Below, piece by piece: positions 1 through 8,591 of a stretch of DNA of 64,000 nucleotides. The notes beneath the pieces are model-generated. The model was not told where the DNA came from and did no database searches. It saw nothing but the letters and a program-made list of their open reading frames with translations. The translations under genes and the position numbers were made by a program. The DNA is from Saccharospirillaceae bacterium. Its GTDB lineage: Bacteria; Pseudomonadota; Gammaproteobacteria; Pseudomonadales; Oceanobacteraceae. Numbering within the stretch: the first letter of the stretch is position 1; every line of letters begins with the position of its first letter. The stretch spans positions 1-64,000 of the forward strand of contig JAJOJJ010000014.1 in the NCBI GenBank assembly GCA_021208685.1, given 5' to 3'.

Positions 1-32
1 GCGGATAGGGCCATGGATGGCCCATTATCCGC
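1..32. repeat. Intergenic inverted repeat (hairpin) at window edge
   Basis: Bases 1-14 (GCGGATAGGGCCAT) pair with bases 17-32 to give an almost complete hairpin with a two-base bulge (AT, 24-25). There is no T-run, so it is not a clear terminator. The rest of 33-214 shows no convincing coding region: only short open frames without ribosome sites. Its role is unknown; it may be the 3' end of a transcript entering from the left. Confidence 0.4.
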
Positions 33-214
33 GTTACCGTGACCGAGGTGGTCTGAATGGAGGAAAAAGGCCTGCACAGCGCGAAGCTGGGGTCGGCCCG
101 CCGGCAAGGGGATAAGTTCCCCTGGGAAGCATTGGGCGTTTCAAAATGATTTAAAACGCTTAATGAACAGCATTACGAATAAGGCGGCCTCTATACGCTG
201 CTGAAGCGAACCGC

Positions 215-242
215 AAAATGCCGGCATCCTGCCGGCATTTTT
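215..242. terminator. Intrinsic terminator after the FAD oxidoreductase gene
   Basis: An 11-bp stem (215-225 with 231-241) has a five-base loop and is flanked by A-run and T-run, so it can work in both directions. It lies about 30 bases past the stop of the leftward gene ending at 270. Confidence 0.75.
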
Positions 243-269
243 GTGCCTGTTATTGACTGACCGTCGTGT

Positions 270-1553
270 CTACCAGGCGCGTGAGCTGCCAATCAGATGT
301 GCCACCCGCAAAGAGCTATCAACGGCACCATCAAGCAGCGGGATGCCATCGCACAGGTAAGAGCCGGTCAGCAAAATACGCTGACTTGCGTCCTGCTTAC
401 GCAATGCCTGCACGGCCCGGCGACTTTGCAGGGTGACCAGCGGACGGCTGAACGTAACATCCGCCAGAATACTTTCCTGCCGGGCTTCGCGCAGCGGATT
501 CCACACTTGTAAAATTGCCGGATCATTGCGCAGATGACGGATCGCCTTGGTCAGATCGACGGTGGCTTCCGGGCGCTGTTCATCACCCGGTAAAAAGTAG
601 CTCACCGGTGCCAGCGGCATTCTGCTGGCAGGCAAAAGCGAACGGTCGGTGTGCAGCTGCATCCTCGATTCCACCACCGGAATTTGTTGCAGTTGCTGGC
701 AGTGCCATTGTGCGTCTGGCAGTGTGCTGAGTATCTGGCAGGCATGATGCGGCTGGGTGGCGATAATCACGCGATCGAAAGCCTCTTTCTGACCCGCACT
801 GACAACCCTGATGCCTTCTTCATGCTCCTCGATCCGTTCGACCGTCATTGAGGTGCGCAGAGTGACGCTGCTTTCCAGCAGTTGCGCCACAACGTCATCG
901 ACGCCACCGCTGGCACGCATCAGGCCCTCGTTCATGACCCCGCAGGTCAGGTAGTTCACCAGTATGTCCGCCGGGTAAGCCAGCACGTCGTCGTAATCGC
1001 AGGTACAAACGGTCGCCAGTGCCGGCAGTAATATCCGGCGGCTGTAGTCCGTGAGCAGGTCATGCTGGCGGAGATATTCCCCGAAACTCTGCTGTGCCAG
1101 GGCCGGGCGGTCTTTATGTTGCTGCAACGCACGGAACAGACGCAGATGCTGAGCAAGCAGTGGCCCGTTCAACAGCTTGGGAACGCTCAGGCTGAGTCGC
1201 CCCAGCTGCAGGTTGCCGTAATGAAAAAACAGCTGGTTGTCAGCATTGGCATAAGCCGCTGCATGATTGGTGGTTTCGGTTCGCACACCCGCATCCCGGT
1301 AAAGACGCTGCAGGCTGGGGTAGTAGGCCGGGGTGAAAACCCGCAGCGGAATATCAATGGAGGTGCGCTTATCTGCCCAGGGGATATCCACCGTGTAAAT
1401 ACCCATGCCGGGCTTTGCCGCGCGTTCGAACAATGTCACCCTGTGGTCGCGGCTCAGCAGCCAGGCGGCACTCAGACCGGCGATGCCGGAACCAATGATG
1501 GCAATGCGCTGACGGGGCGTGACAGTGGGTCTGGGGGCAGGCTGGGCGGACAT
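270..1553 (-). CDS. NAD(P)/FAD-dependent oxidoreductase, amine-oxidase-like
   Basis: 427-residue flavoprotein. The N-terminus carries the Rossmann dinucleotide motif GSGIAGLSAAW (residues 21-31), followed by an acidic residue at the end of the second strand (LFER). The C-terminal stretch LLTGSYLCDGIPLLDGAVDS (about 395-414) resembles the FAD-closing segment of amine oxidases and phytoene-desaturase-like enzymes. There is no signal peptide, so it is probably cytoplasmic. The architecture matches the uncharacterised COG2907-type predicted NAD/FAD-binding proteins; the substrate cannot be read from sequence. The gene is divergent from prpR across about 190 bp containing a GntR-type palindrome, so it might share control with the propionate genes (inference). 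Confidence 0.8.
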   Translation of the reverse strand: MSAQPAPRPTVTPRQRIAIIGSGIAGLSAAWLLSRDHRVTLFERAAKPGMGIYTVDIPWADKRTSIDIPLRVFTPAYYPSLQRLYRDAGVRTETTNHAAAYANADNQLFFHYGNLQLGRLSLSVPKLLNGPLLAQHLRLFRALQQHKDRPALAQQSFGEYLRQHDLLTDYSRRILLPALATVCTCDYDDVLAYPADILVNYLTCGVMNEGLMRASGGVDDVVAQLLESSVTLRTSMTVERIEEHEEGIRVVSAGQKEAFDRVIIATQPHHACQILSTLPDAQWHCQQLQQIPVVESRMQLHTDRSLLPASRMPLAPVSYFLPGDEQRPEATVDLTKAIRHLRNDPAILQVWNPLREARQESILADVTFSRPLVTLQSRRAVQALRKQDASQRILLTGSYLCDGIPLLDGAVDSSLRVAHLIGSSRAW

Positions 1554-1656
1554 GAAGAGGGCTTTCCTGTGAAGTCTGCGCCGAGGTTAGCGCAAACCCT
1601 GAGCAGATCCCAGAGTTGTCTGTGTCAACATCACGGCTTCGGCGTTGCTCAGGGCT

Positions 1657-1670
1657 GATTGTATACAATC
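1657..1670. promoter_or_regulatory. Probable GntR/FCD-family operator (perfect palindrome)
   Basis: GATTGTATACAATC is a perfect 14-bp palindrome whose core TTGTATACAA is the type of site bound by FCD-subgroup GntR regulators. It lies 76 bp upstream of the prpR start and about 100 bp upstream of the divergent flavoprotein gene. Binding by the adjacent PrpR is inferred. Confidence 0.65.
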
Positions 1671-1731
1671 TTAGTCTTAAATCGCTTGAAATATGATTTT
1701 ATCGGCGTAACCTTGCCGGACTTAATAAATA

Positions 1732-1741
1732 TTGTAGACAA
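1732..1741. promoter_or_regulatory. Second, imperfect GntR-type site next to the prpR start
   Basis: TTGTAGACAA differs by one base from the palindrome core at 1659-1668. The two centres are 73 bp apart, close to seven helical turns, so cooperative or looped binding is possible. The site ends five bases before the prpR start codon, a position suited to autorepression. Confidence 0.45.
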
Positions 1742-1746
1742 AGCTG

Positions 1747-2415
1747 ATGAGCGACAATCAAACACTGGCTGACAAAGTGTTCTCGGAACTGACAACCGCC
1801 ATTGTGCGTGGTGAGTTGCGTCCGGGCAGCAAACTGTCGGAGCAGACGCTGGTTGAGCGCTACGGCGGCAGCCGCGCTCCGATGCGCGAAGCCATTCAGA
1901 AACTGGAGGCGCGACATCTGGTAGTGCGCATCCCACATGCCGGTGCGCGTGTGGTATCGCTGAGTCTGGCTGAGTTGCGTGACATCTACGAAGTGCGCCT
2001 CGAACTGGAAAGCATGGCTTGCCGTCTGGCTGCGCAGCGCATGACCGATGCCGAAATTGCCGAACTTTACGGGCTGCTGGCCGAGCACGAAGCCTCCATC
2101 GCTGCCGAACAGGGGCAGGCTTATTATCAGAAAGCCGGTGATCTCGACTTTCATTACCGCATTATCAAAGGCAGCAAGAATCACCGCCTGCACCAGATGC
2201 TGTGTGGCGAGCTTTACCACATTGTGCGCATGTACCGTTATCAGACCAGTACCAGCACCCGGCGTCCGCTGCAGGCTCTGCAGGAACACCAACGAATTGT
2301 TGAAGCTATTTCGGCGCGAGATGCCGAGCTGGCTGAACTGCTGATGCGACGTCACATTCAGGCGTCGCTGACCAATCTGGAAAATCGATTAGCTGAAGAG
2401 GAGGGTCGCTCATGA
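1747..2415 (+). CDS. prpR: GntR-family (FCD) regulator of the 2-methylcitrate operon
   Basis: 222 residues. A winged helix-turn-helix occupies about 7-72 ([20 protein letters not shown] is the recognition region). An all-helical FCD ligand domain follows, with the metal-binding set D132, H136, H181 and H203. It heads a set of propionate genes and overlaps prpB by four bases (ATGA), so it is co-transcribed with them. This is the GntR-type propionate regulator seen in Pseudomonas and Shewanella relatives, not the sigma-54 activator of enterics. It probably represses the operon, with 2-methylcitrate or methylisocitrate as effector (inferred from the family). Confidence 0.85.
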   Translation: MSDNQTLADKVFSELTTAIVRGELRPGSKLSEQTLVERYGGSRAPMREAIQKLEARHLVVRIPHAGARVVSLSLAELRDIYEVRLELESMACRLAAQRMTDAEIAELYGLLAEHEASIAAEQGQAYYQKAGDLDFHYRIIKGSKNHRLHQMLCGELYHIVRMYRYQTSTSTRRPLQALQEHQRIVEAISARDAELAELLMRRHIQASLTNLENRLAEEEGRS

Positions 2416-3290
2416 CTCCGGGTCAGAAATTCCGTAAAGCACTGGCGGACAACACACCGCTGCAAATTGTCGGCACCATTAACGCATACGCTGCCATGAT
2501 GGCCGAACGTATCGGTCATCAGGCCATTTATCTGTCGGGTGGCGGTGTGGCGAACGCTTCTTACGGTCTGCCGGATCTGGGGATGACCTCGCTCAACGAT
2601 GTGGTGGAAGACGTACGTCGCATCACCTCTGCCAGCAGCCTGCCATTGCTGGTCGATATCGATACCGGCTGGGGCGGCGCGTTTAACATTGCCCGCACCA
2701 TCCAGCAGATGGAAAAAGCCGGCGCTGCGGCCGTACACATCGAAGATCAGGTGATGCAGAAGCGTTGTGGTCACCGTCCGAACAAAGAAATTGTCTCCAA
2801 AGCCGAAATGGTGGATCGCATCAAGGCCTGTGTGGATGCCCGTACCGATGAGAACTTCTTCATCATGGCCCGTACCGATGCCTTTGCGCAGGAAGGTCTG
2901 GAAGCTGCTATTGAACGTGCCCAGGCCTGTGTGGAAGCCGGCGCCGACGGCATCTTTGCCGAAGCCATCAAGACCGAAGAACACTACCGCGCGTTCTCCG
3001 AGGCGCTGGACGTACCGATTCTGGCGAACATCACCGAGTTTGGTCAGACCGAACTCTGGAACCGCGAACAATTGGGCGAGTGGGGCGCTGCGATGGTGCT
3101 GTACCCGCTGAGCGCGTTCCGTGCCATGAACAAGGCCGCGGAAACCGTGTATAAAAGCATTCTGGCCGACGGTGACCAGCGCAAAGTCGTCGACATGATG
3201 CAGACCCGTATGGAGCTGTACGACTACCTGAACTACCACAGCTTTGAGCAGAAGCTGGATGCGCTGTTTGCGGAAGGTAAAAACAAATAA
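2412..3290 (+). CDS. prpB: 2-methylisocitrate lyase
   Basis: 292 residues, full length for the family. It cleaves 2-methylisocitrate to pyruvate and succinate, the last step of the 2-methylcitrate cycle. The catalytic signature KRCGH is at 117-121 with Cys119 as the general acid. The acidic Mg-binding residues D82 and D84 lie in VDIDTGWGG. The PEP-mutase/isocitrate-lyase barrel runs the whole length. The start codon overlaps the prpR stop. A strong hairpin with five Ts follows the gene. Confidence 0.95.
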   Translation: MTPGQKFRKALADNTPLQIVGTINAYAAMMAERIGHQAIYLSGGGVANASYGLPDLGMTSLNDVVEDVRRITSASSLPLLVDIDTGWGGAFNIARTIQQMEKAGAAAVHIEDQVMQKRCGHRPNKEIVSKAEMVDRIKACVDARTDENFFIMARTDAFAQEGLEAAIERAQACVEAGADGIFAEAIKTEEHYRAFSEALDVPILANITEFGQTELWNREQLGEWGAAMVLYPLSAFRAMNKAAETVYKSILADGDQRKVVDMMQTRMELYDYLNYHSFEQKLDALFAEGKNK

Positions 3291-3304
3291 ATCTGAACGC
3301 TTAG

Positions 3305-3335
3305 CGGGAAACGGCCACGGCCGTTTCCCGTTTTT
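3305..3335 (+). terminator. Intrinsic terminator-like hairpin between prpB and prpC
   Basis: The arms 3305-3316 and 3319-3330 pair perfectly (core CGGGAAACGG / CCGTTTCCCG) and are followed by five Ts. A weaker second hairpin (about 3352-3372) precedes the prpC ribosome site. Being inside the operon, it may attenuate read-through rather than end it. Confidence 0.75.
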
Positions 3336-3394
3336 CTGATGAACTTTTTCGCCAGACACCAGATGTCCGGCGTTTTGCTGAAGAGGAAAGAACA

Positions 3395-4525
3395 ATGGCA
3401 GCAGGAAAACAACTGAGCGGTGCGGGTCTGCGTGGTCAGGTCGCCGGTAAAACAGCTCTGTCGACCGTGGGTAAATCCGGTTCCGGTCTGACCTATCGCG
3501 GTTACGATGTAAAAGATCTGGCGGCCAATTGCCAGTTTGAAGAAGTGGCCTACCTGATTCTGAAGGGCGAACTGCCGAATCAGGCTGAGCTGGATGCCTA
3601 CAAAACCAGACTGAAAGGTCTGCGCGCTCTGCCGCAGGCGCTGAAAGATGTGCTGGAGCGCATTCCGGCGTCTGCACACCCGATGGATGTGATGCGCACC
3701 GGCTGCTCTATGCTGGGCAATCTGGAAACCGAAGCCAGTTTTGAGCAGCAACAGGATGCCACTGACCGCATGCTGGCGCTGTTTCCAGGCATGATCAACT
3801 ACTGGTACAACTTCAGCCATAACAATGGCAAGCGTATTGAGGTTGAAACGGCTGCGGATTCCATCGCCGAACAGTTCCTGTGGACGCTGCACGGTGAAAA
3901 ACCGGACGAACTGCACACTCAGGTGATGCAGGCATCGCTGATTCTGTACGCCGAGCACGAGTTTAACGCCTCGACCTTCACCGCCCGCGTATGTGCTTCC
4001 ACTCTGAGCGATATGCATTCCTGCATCACAGGCGCTATCGGCTCCCTGCGTGGCCCGCTGCACGGCGGCGCGAACGAAGCGGCGATGGAACTGATCGAAG
4101 GCATGAAGAATCCGGAACATGCCGAAGAAACCCTGCTGGGGATGCTGGCGCGCAAAGAAAAAATCATGGGCTTTGGTCACGCCATTTACTCTGAATCCGA
4201 TCCGCGCAACGCCGTGATCAAAGAGTGGAGCGAAAAGCTGGCCCAAGCCAATGGCGACACTAATTTGTACGACATTTCCGTACGTTGCGAAGCCGTTATG
4301 TGGCGCGAGAAAAAGCTGTTCTGCAACGCCGACTTCTTCCACGCGTCGGCTTACAACTACATGGGCATTCCGACCAAACTGTTCACGCCGATTTTCGTCT
4401 GCTCACGCCTGACCGGCTGGGCTGCACACGTGATGGAACAGCGTTCCGATAACCGTATTATCCGCCCAAGCGCCGATTACATCGGTGAAGCACCGCGCGC
4501 GGTGGCAGCGATTGCTGATCGTTGA
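3395..4525 (+). CDS. prpC: 2-methylcitrate synthase
   Basis: 376 residues. It condenses propionyl-CoA with oxaloacetate in the 2-methylcitrate cycle. The citrate-synthase fold has its catalytic residues H223 (PLHGGANEAA), H262 (GFGHAIY) and D313 (NADFFHASAY). The short length and the glycine-rich N-terminus match methylcitrate synthases rather than the larger hexameric GltA. The ribosome site GAGGAAAG lies just upstream of the ATG. The gene is flanked on both sides by terminator-like hairpins within the prp set. Confidence 0.95.
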   Translation: MAAGKQLSGAGLRGQVAGKTALSTVGKSGSGLTYRGYDVKDLAANCQFEEVAYLILKGELPNQAELDAYKTRLKGLRALPQALKDVLERIPASAHPMDVMRTGCSMLGNLETEASFEQQQDATDRMLALFPGMINYWYNFSHNNGKRIEVETAADSIAEQFLWTLHGEKPDELHTQVMQASLILYAEHEFNASTFTARVCASTLSDMHSCITGAIGSLRGPLHGGANEAAMELIEGMKNPEHAEETLLGMLARKEKIMGFGHAIYSESDPRNAVIKEWSEKLAQANGDTNLYDISVRCEAVMWREKKLFCNADFFHASAYNYMGIPTKLFTPIFVCSRLTGWAAHVMEQRSDNRIIRPSADYIGEAPRAVAAIADR

Positions 4526-4532
4526 TTTGTTC

Positions 4533-4565
4533 AGACCACTTGCACCCATGCAAGTGGTCTTTTTT
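4533..4565 (+). terminator. Intrinsic terminator-like hairpin between prpC and acnD
   Basis: A 12-bp perfect stem (4533-4544 with 4549-4560) has the four-base loop CCCA and is followed by a six-T run. Only 15 bases separate it from the acnD start, so acnD needs either read-through or antitermination; no separate promoter was recognised. Confidence 0.8.
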
Positions 4566-4579
4566 GTTTGAGAGAGCCT

Positions 4580-7174
4580 ATGAACACCCAATTCCGCAAA
4601 GTCCTGCCGGGCAGCAGCCTGAATTATTACGATACCCAAGCCGCGGTTGATGCCATTAAACCGGGCAGTTACGCCACCTTGCCTTACACCTCACGCATTC
4701 TGGCCGAGCAGCTGGTTCGCCGCTGCGAACCTGAGCTGCTGAACGATGCTCTGACTCAGCTGATCGAGCGCAGGCGCGATCTGGATTTCCCCTGGTATCC
4801 GGCCCGTGTGGTGTGCCACGACATTCTGGGTCAGACCGCGCTGGTCGATCTGGCCGGTCTGCGTGACGCCATTGCGGCCAAAGGTGGCGATCCGTCAAAG
4901 GTCAATCCGGTGGTGCAAACCCAGCTGATCGTCGACCACTCGTTGGCCGTTGAATGCGGTGGTTTTGATCCGGATGCGTTCCAGAAAAACCGCGACATTG
5001 AAGAGCGCCGCAACGAAGACCGTTTCCACTTTATTAACTGGACCAAAACCGCGTTCGATAACGTCGACGTGATTCCGGCCGGTAATGGCATCATGCACCA
5101 GATCAACCTGGAGAAAATGTCGCCGGTGATTCAGGTACAGAACGGTGTCGCGTTCCCGGATACCTGCGTCGGTACCGATTCGCACACCCCGCACGTGGAT
5201 GCGCTGGGCGTGATTTCAGTCGGTGTGGGTGGTCTGGAAGCCGAAACCGTGATGCTCGGCCATCCGTCCATGATGCGTCTGCCTGATATCGTTGGTGTGG
5301 AACTGACCGGTAAGCGTCAGCCGGGCATTACCGCCACCGACATCGTGCTGGCCCTGACCGAATTCCTGCGTAAAGAGCGGGTGGTGGGTGCCTATGTCGA
5401 GTTCTTTGGCGAAGGTGCGTCCAGCCTGTCCATCGGTGACCGCGCGACCATCTCCAACATGACACCCGAATATGGCGCGACCGCGGCCATGTTCTCCATC
5501 GATGAACAAACCATCGATTACCTGAAACTGACTGGCCGTGAGCCGCAGCAGGTTGAACTGGTAGAACAGTACGCCAAGCTGACTGGCCTGTGGGCGGATG
5601 CTCTGACAACCGCTGAATACGAGCGTGTGCTGCGCTTCGATCTGTCCGGTGTTGGTCGCAACATGGCTGGCCCTTCCAATCCGCACGCCCGTCTGGCGAC
5701 CGCCGATCTGAAAGCCAAAGGCATTGCCGTGAATCTGGATGCCGCCAAGGCTCAGGAAGCCGAAGGCCTGATGCCGGACGGCGCAGTGATCATTGCGGCG
5801 ATTACCTCCTGCACCAATACCTCCAACCCGCGCAACGTGGTCGCGGCGGGTTTGCTGGCGAAAAAAGCCAACGAACTGGGCCTGATCCGTAAGCCCTGGG
5901 TGAAGTCCTCCTTCGCGCCTGGCTCCAAAGTGGCCGAGCTGTACCTGAACGAGGCGGGTCTGCTGCCGGAACTGGAAAAACTGGGCTTTGGCATCGTGGC
6001 CTTCGCCTGTACCACCTGTAACGGCATGTCCGGCGCACTGGACCCGGTGATTCAGCAGGAAATCATCGACCGCGATCTGTACGCCACGGCGGTACTGTCC
6101 GGCAACCGTAACTTCGATGGCCGTATTCATCCGTACGCCAAGCAGGCGTTCCTGGCGTCTCCGCCGCTGGTCGTTGCCTATGCCATTGCCGGTACCATCC
6201 GTTTCGATATCGAAAACGATGTGCTGGGTGTGGTGAACGGCAAAGAAATCCGCCTGAAAGACATCTGGCCGTCGGATGAAGAAATCGACGCTATTGTGGC
6301 TGCCAGCGTGAAGCCGGAGCAGTTCCGTCAGATTTACATCCCGATGTTCGATCTGGGTGCCAAAGAGAAAGCCGCCAGCCCGCTGTACGACTGGCGTCCG
6401 ATGAGTACCTATATCCGTCGTCCGCCGTACTGGGAAGGCGCACTGGCCGGTGAGCGTACTCTGAAAGGCATGCGCCCGCTGGCATTGTTGCCGGACAACA
6501 TCACCACCGACCACCTGTCACCGTCCAACGCCATTCTGCTGGACAGCGCGGCCGGTGAGTACCTGGCCAAAATGGGACTGCCGGAAGAAGACTTTAACTC
6601 CTACGCGACCCACCGCGGTGACCATTTGACCGCGCAACGCGCTACTTTCGCCAACCCGCAGCTGGTGAACGAAATGGCCGTGGTCGATGGCCAGGTGAAG
6701 AAAGGTTCTCTGGCCCGCGTTGAGCCGGACGGTAAGGTCATGCGCATGTGGGAAGCGATTGAAACCTACATGGAGCGCAAGCAGAACCTCATCATTGTCG
6801 CCGGTGCCGACTACGGTCAGGGTTCTTCCCGTGACTGGGCTGCCAAAGGCGTGCGTCTGGCGGGGGTGGAAGTGATTGCCGCCGAAGGTTTCGAGCGCAT
6901 TCACCGTACCAACCTGATCGGTATGGGCGTACTGCCGCTGGAATTCAAAGCGGGTACCAACCGCAAGACTCTGGGACTGGATGGTACTGAAACTTACGAC
7001 GTGCAGGGCGTCCTGAGCCCGCGCGGCGATGTCACGCTGGTGATCACCCGGGCCAGCGGCGACGTGGTGGAAGTGCCGATGACCTGTCGTTTAGATACCG
7101 CCGCGGAAGTGGAGGTCTACAACGCAGGTGGGGTGCTGCAGAAATTCGCCCAGGACTTCCTGCAGGGCGAATAA
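4580..7174 (+). CDS. acnD: Fe/S-dependent 2-methylisocitrate dehydratase (AcnD)
   Basis: 864 residues from the ATG at 4580, which has a GAGAG ribosome site; an in-frame TTG at 4568 would add four residues but lacks one. It is an aconitase-family hydro-lyase that, with PrpF, converts 2-methylcitrate to 2-methylisocitrate through 2-methylaconitate. The [4Fe-4S] ligands are C411 (TSCTNTSNP) and C477/C480 (ACTTCNGMSG). The C-terminal swivel domain carries GADYGQGSSRDWAAKG. The prpF neighbour, the propionate operon context and the absence of prpD identify it as AcnD rather than AcnA. Confidence 0.93.
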   Translation: MNTQFRKVLPGSSLNYYDTQAAVDAIKPGSYATLPYTSRILAEQLVRRCEPELLNDALTQLIERRRDLDFPWYPARVVCHDILGQTALVDLAGLRDAIAAKGGDPSKVNPVVQTQLIVDHSLAVECGGFDPDAFQKNRDIEERRNEDRFHFINWTKTAFDNVDVIPAGNGIMHQINLEKMSPVIQVQNGVAFPDTCVGTDSHTPHVDALGVISVGVGGLEAETVMLGHPSMMRLPDIVGVELTGKRQPGITATDIVLALTEFLRKERVVGAYVEFFGEGASSLSIGDRATISNMTPEYGATAAMFSIDEQTIDYLKLTGREPQQVELVEQYAKLTGLWADALTTAEYERVLRFDLSGVGRNMAGPSNPHARLATADLKAKGIAVNLDAAKAQEAEGLMPDGAVIIAAITSCTNTSNPRNVVAAGLLAKKANELGLIRKPWVKSSFAPGSKVAELYLNEAGLLPELEKLGFGIVAFACTTCNGMSGALDPVIQQEIIDRDLYATAVLSGNRNFDGRIHPYAKQAFLASPPLVVAYAIAGTIRFDIENDVLGVVNGKEIRLKDIWPSDEEIDAIVAASVKPEQFRQIYIPMFDLGAKEKAASPLYDWRPMSTYIRRPPYWEGALAGERTLKGMRPLALLPDNITTDHLSPSNAILLDSAAGEYLAKMGLPEEDFNSYATHRGDHLTAQRATFANPQLVNEMAVVDGQVKKGSLARVEPDGKVMRMWEAIETYMERKQNLIIVAGADYGQGSSRDWAAKGVRLAGVEVIAAEGFERIHRTNLIGMGVLPLEFKAGTNRKTLGLDGTETYDVQGVLSPRGDVTLVITRASGDVVEVPMTCRLDTAAEVEVYNAGGVLQKFAQDFLQGE

Positions 7175-7262
7175 CGAAGCTGGCTGCTTGTTGCTTCCGC
7201 GCTCGCCGGCGCTTCTGCAACGTTGCAGGTGGTTAAGAAACGCAGCGCTTTGAAGATCCAAA

Positions 7263-7292
7263 GTAGGGTGGGCACTGCCCACCTTATTTTTT
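7263..7292 (+). repeat. REP-like GTAG hairpin, also a terminator, between acnD and prpF
   Basis: The tetranucleotide GTAG (7263-7266) is followed by the stem GGTGGGCA / TGCCCACC (7267-7274 with 7276-7283, tight loop) and a six-T run at 7287-7292. GTAG plus a short GC-rich hairpin is the layout of repetitive extragenic palindromes moved by RAYT transposases. With a single copy in the window its repeat status is inferred. Confidence 0.5.
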
Positions 7293-7352
7293 CGTGACAA
7301 AGGAACAGACGCTGCCCAGCGTCACCGGTTAAGCCAATAGCGGGATCATTGT

Positions 7353-8528
7353 ATGTTTAAACCCCAGATAAAAATCCCCGCCACCTATATGCGTGGCGGT
7401 ACCTCCAAAGGTGTGTTTTTCGCTCTCACCGATTTGCCGCCAGAGGCACAAGTGCCGGGTGCGGCGCGTGACAGCATCCTGTTGCGCGTCATCGGCAGTC
7501 CGGATCCATACGGCCAGCAGATTGACGGCATGGGGGGCGCGACCTCAAGCACCTCCAAAACGGTGATTCTGGCCAGAAGCGAGCAGCCCGATCACGATGT
7601 GGATTACCTGTTCGGTCAGGTCGCCATCAACAAAGCCTTCGTTGATTGGTCGGGTAATTGCGGTAACTTAACCGCCGCAGTGGGTGCGTTTGCCATCAGC
7701 AACGGGTTGGTGAGCGCTGAGCGTATCCCCCGGAACGGCATCTGCACGGTGCGCATCTGGCAGAAAAACATTCAGAAAACCATCATCGCTCACGTGCCCA
7801 TTACCAATGGTGAAGTACAGGAAACCGGCGATTTCGAGCTGGACGGTGTGACCTTCCCGGCGGCTGAAGTGGTGATTGAGTTTATGGACCCGGCTGACGG
7901 CGAAGGCTCGATGTTTCCGACCGGTAATGTGGTGGACGATCTGCACGTACCGGGTATCGGTGATTTCAAAGTCACCATGATCAACTCTGGCATCCCAACC
8001 ATTTTCTTCAACGCCGCTGATATCGGTTATACCGGTACTGAGCTGCAGAAAGACATCAACAGCGATGCCGCTGCGCTGGCACGGTTTGAAACCCTGCGCG
8101 CTTACGGTGCCGTGAAAATGGGGCTGATCAAAGACATCAGCGAAGCGGCTGAGCGTCAGCACACGCCGAAAATTGCCTTTGTGGCGCCACCGTCTGCTTA
8201 CACCACCTCTAGTGGGAAGCAGGTAGCGGCCGCCGACATCGACCTGCACGTGCGTGCACTGTCAATGGGTAAGCTGCATCACGCCATGATGGGTACAGCC
8301 TCGGTCGCCATTGCTACGGCCGCTGCGGTCCCCGGAACACTGGTCAATTCAGCCGCCGGTGGCGGTGAGCGCGATGCTGTGACCTTTGGTCATGCTTCCG
8401 GCACCTTACGGGTGGGCGCGTCGGCAGCACAGGTTAATGGTGAATGGACAGCCACCAAGGCGGTTATGAGTCGCAGTGCCCGGGTGCTGATGGAAGGTCA
8501 GGTGCGCATTCCGCAAGATGCATTCTGA
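7353..8528 (+). CDS. prpF: 2-methylaconitate cis-trans isomerase
   Basis: 391 residues of the PrpF family (tandem diaminopimelate-epimerase-like folds). The N-terminal signature IPATYMRGGTSKGVFF (about 8-23) is typical. It isomerises 2-methyl-trans-aconitate to the cis form after AcnD, so the pair replaces PrpD. It is the last gene of the propionate set, separated from acnD by about 180 bp carrying a REP-like hairpin, and converges on the leftward HEAT-repeat gene. A long GC-rich hairpin lies just after the stop. Confidence 0.93.
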   Translation: MFKPQIKIPATYMRGGTSKGVFFALTDLPPEAQVPGAARDSILLRVIGSPDPYGQQIDGMGGATSSTSKTVILARSEQPDHDVDYLFGQVAINKAFVDWSGNCGNLTAAVGAFAISNGLVSAERIPRNGICTVRIWQKNIQKTIIAHVPITNGEVQETGDFELDGVTFPAAEVVIEFMDPADGEGSMFPTGNVVDDLHVPGIGDFKVTMINSGIPTIFFNAADIGYTGTELQKDINSDAAALARFETLRAYGAVKMGLIKDISEAAERQHTPKIAFVAPPSAYTTSSGKQVAAADIDLHVRALSMGKLHHAMMGTASVAIATAAAVPGTLVNSAAGGGERDAVTFGHASGTLRVGASAAQVNGEWTATKAVMSRSARVLMEGQVRIPQDAF

Positions 8529-8552
8529 TCAGTAATACTGTTTGCGCAGCGC

Positions 8553-8585
8553 CGGATACACCGGCCGGAATGGCCGGTGTATCCG
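8553..8585. terminator. Long perfect hairpin between convergent genes
   Basis: A 14-bp perfect stem (8553-8566 with 8572-8585) has the loop GGAAT and lies between the prpF stop and the stop of the leftward gene ending at 8592. It lacks a T-run, so it may protect 3' ends or stop transcription only weakly. Confidence 0.5.
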
Positions 8586-8591
8586 CAGGGG

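Noticed and set aside
2358..3677. 439-codon open frame antisense to prpB/prpC
   Set aside because: It lies opposite two clear enzyme genes, has no family resemblance and is a codon-bias shadow.
5216..6514. 432-codon open frame antisense to acnD
   Set aside because: Shadow of acnD; low-complexity Gly/His/Gln-rich translation with no domain.
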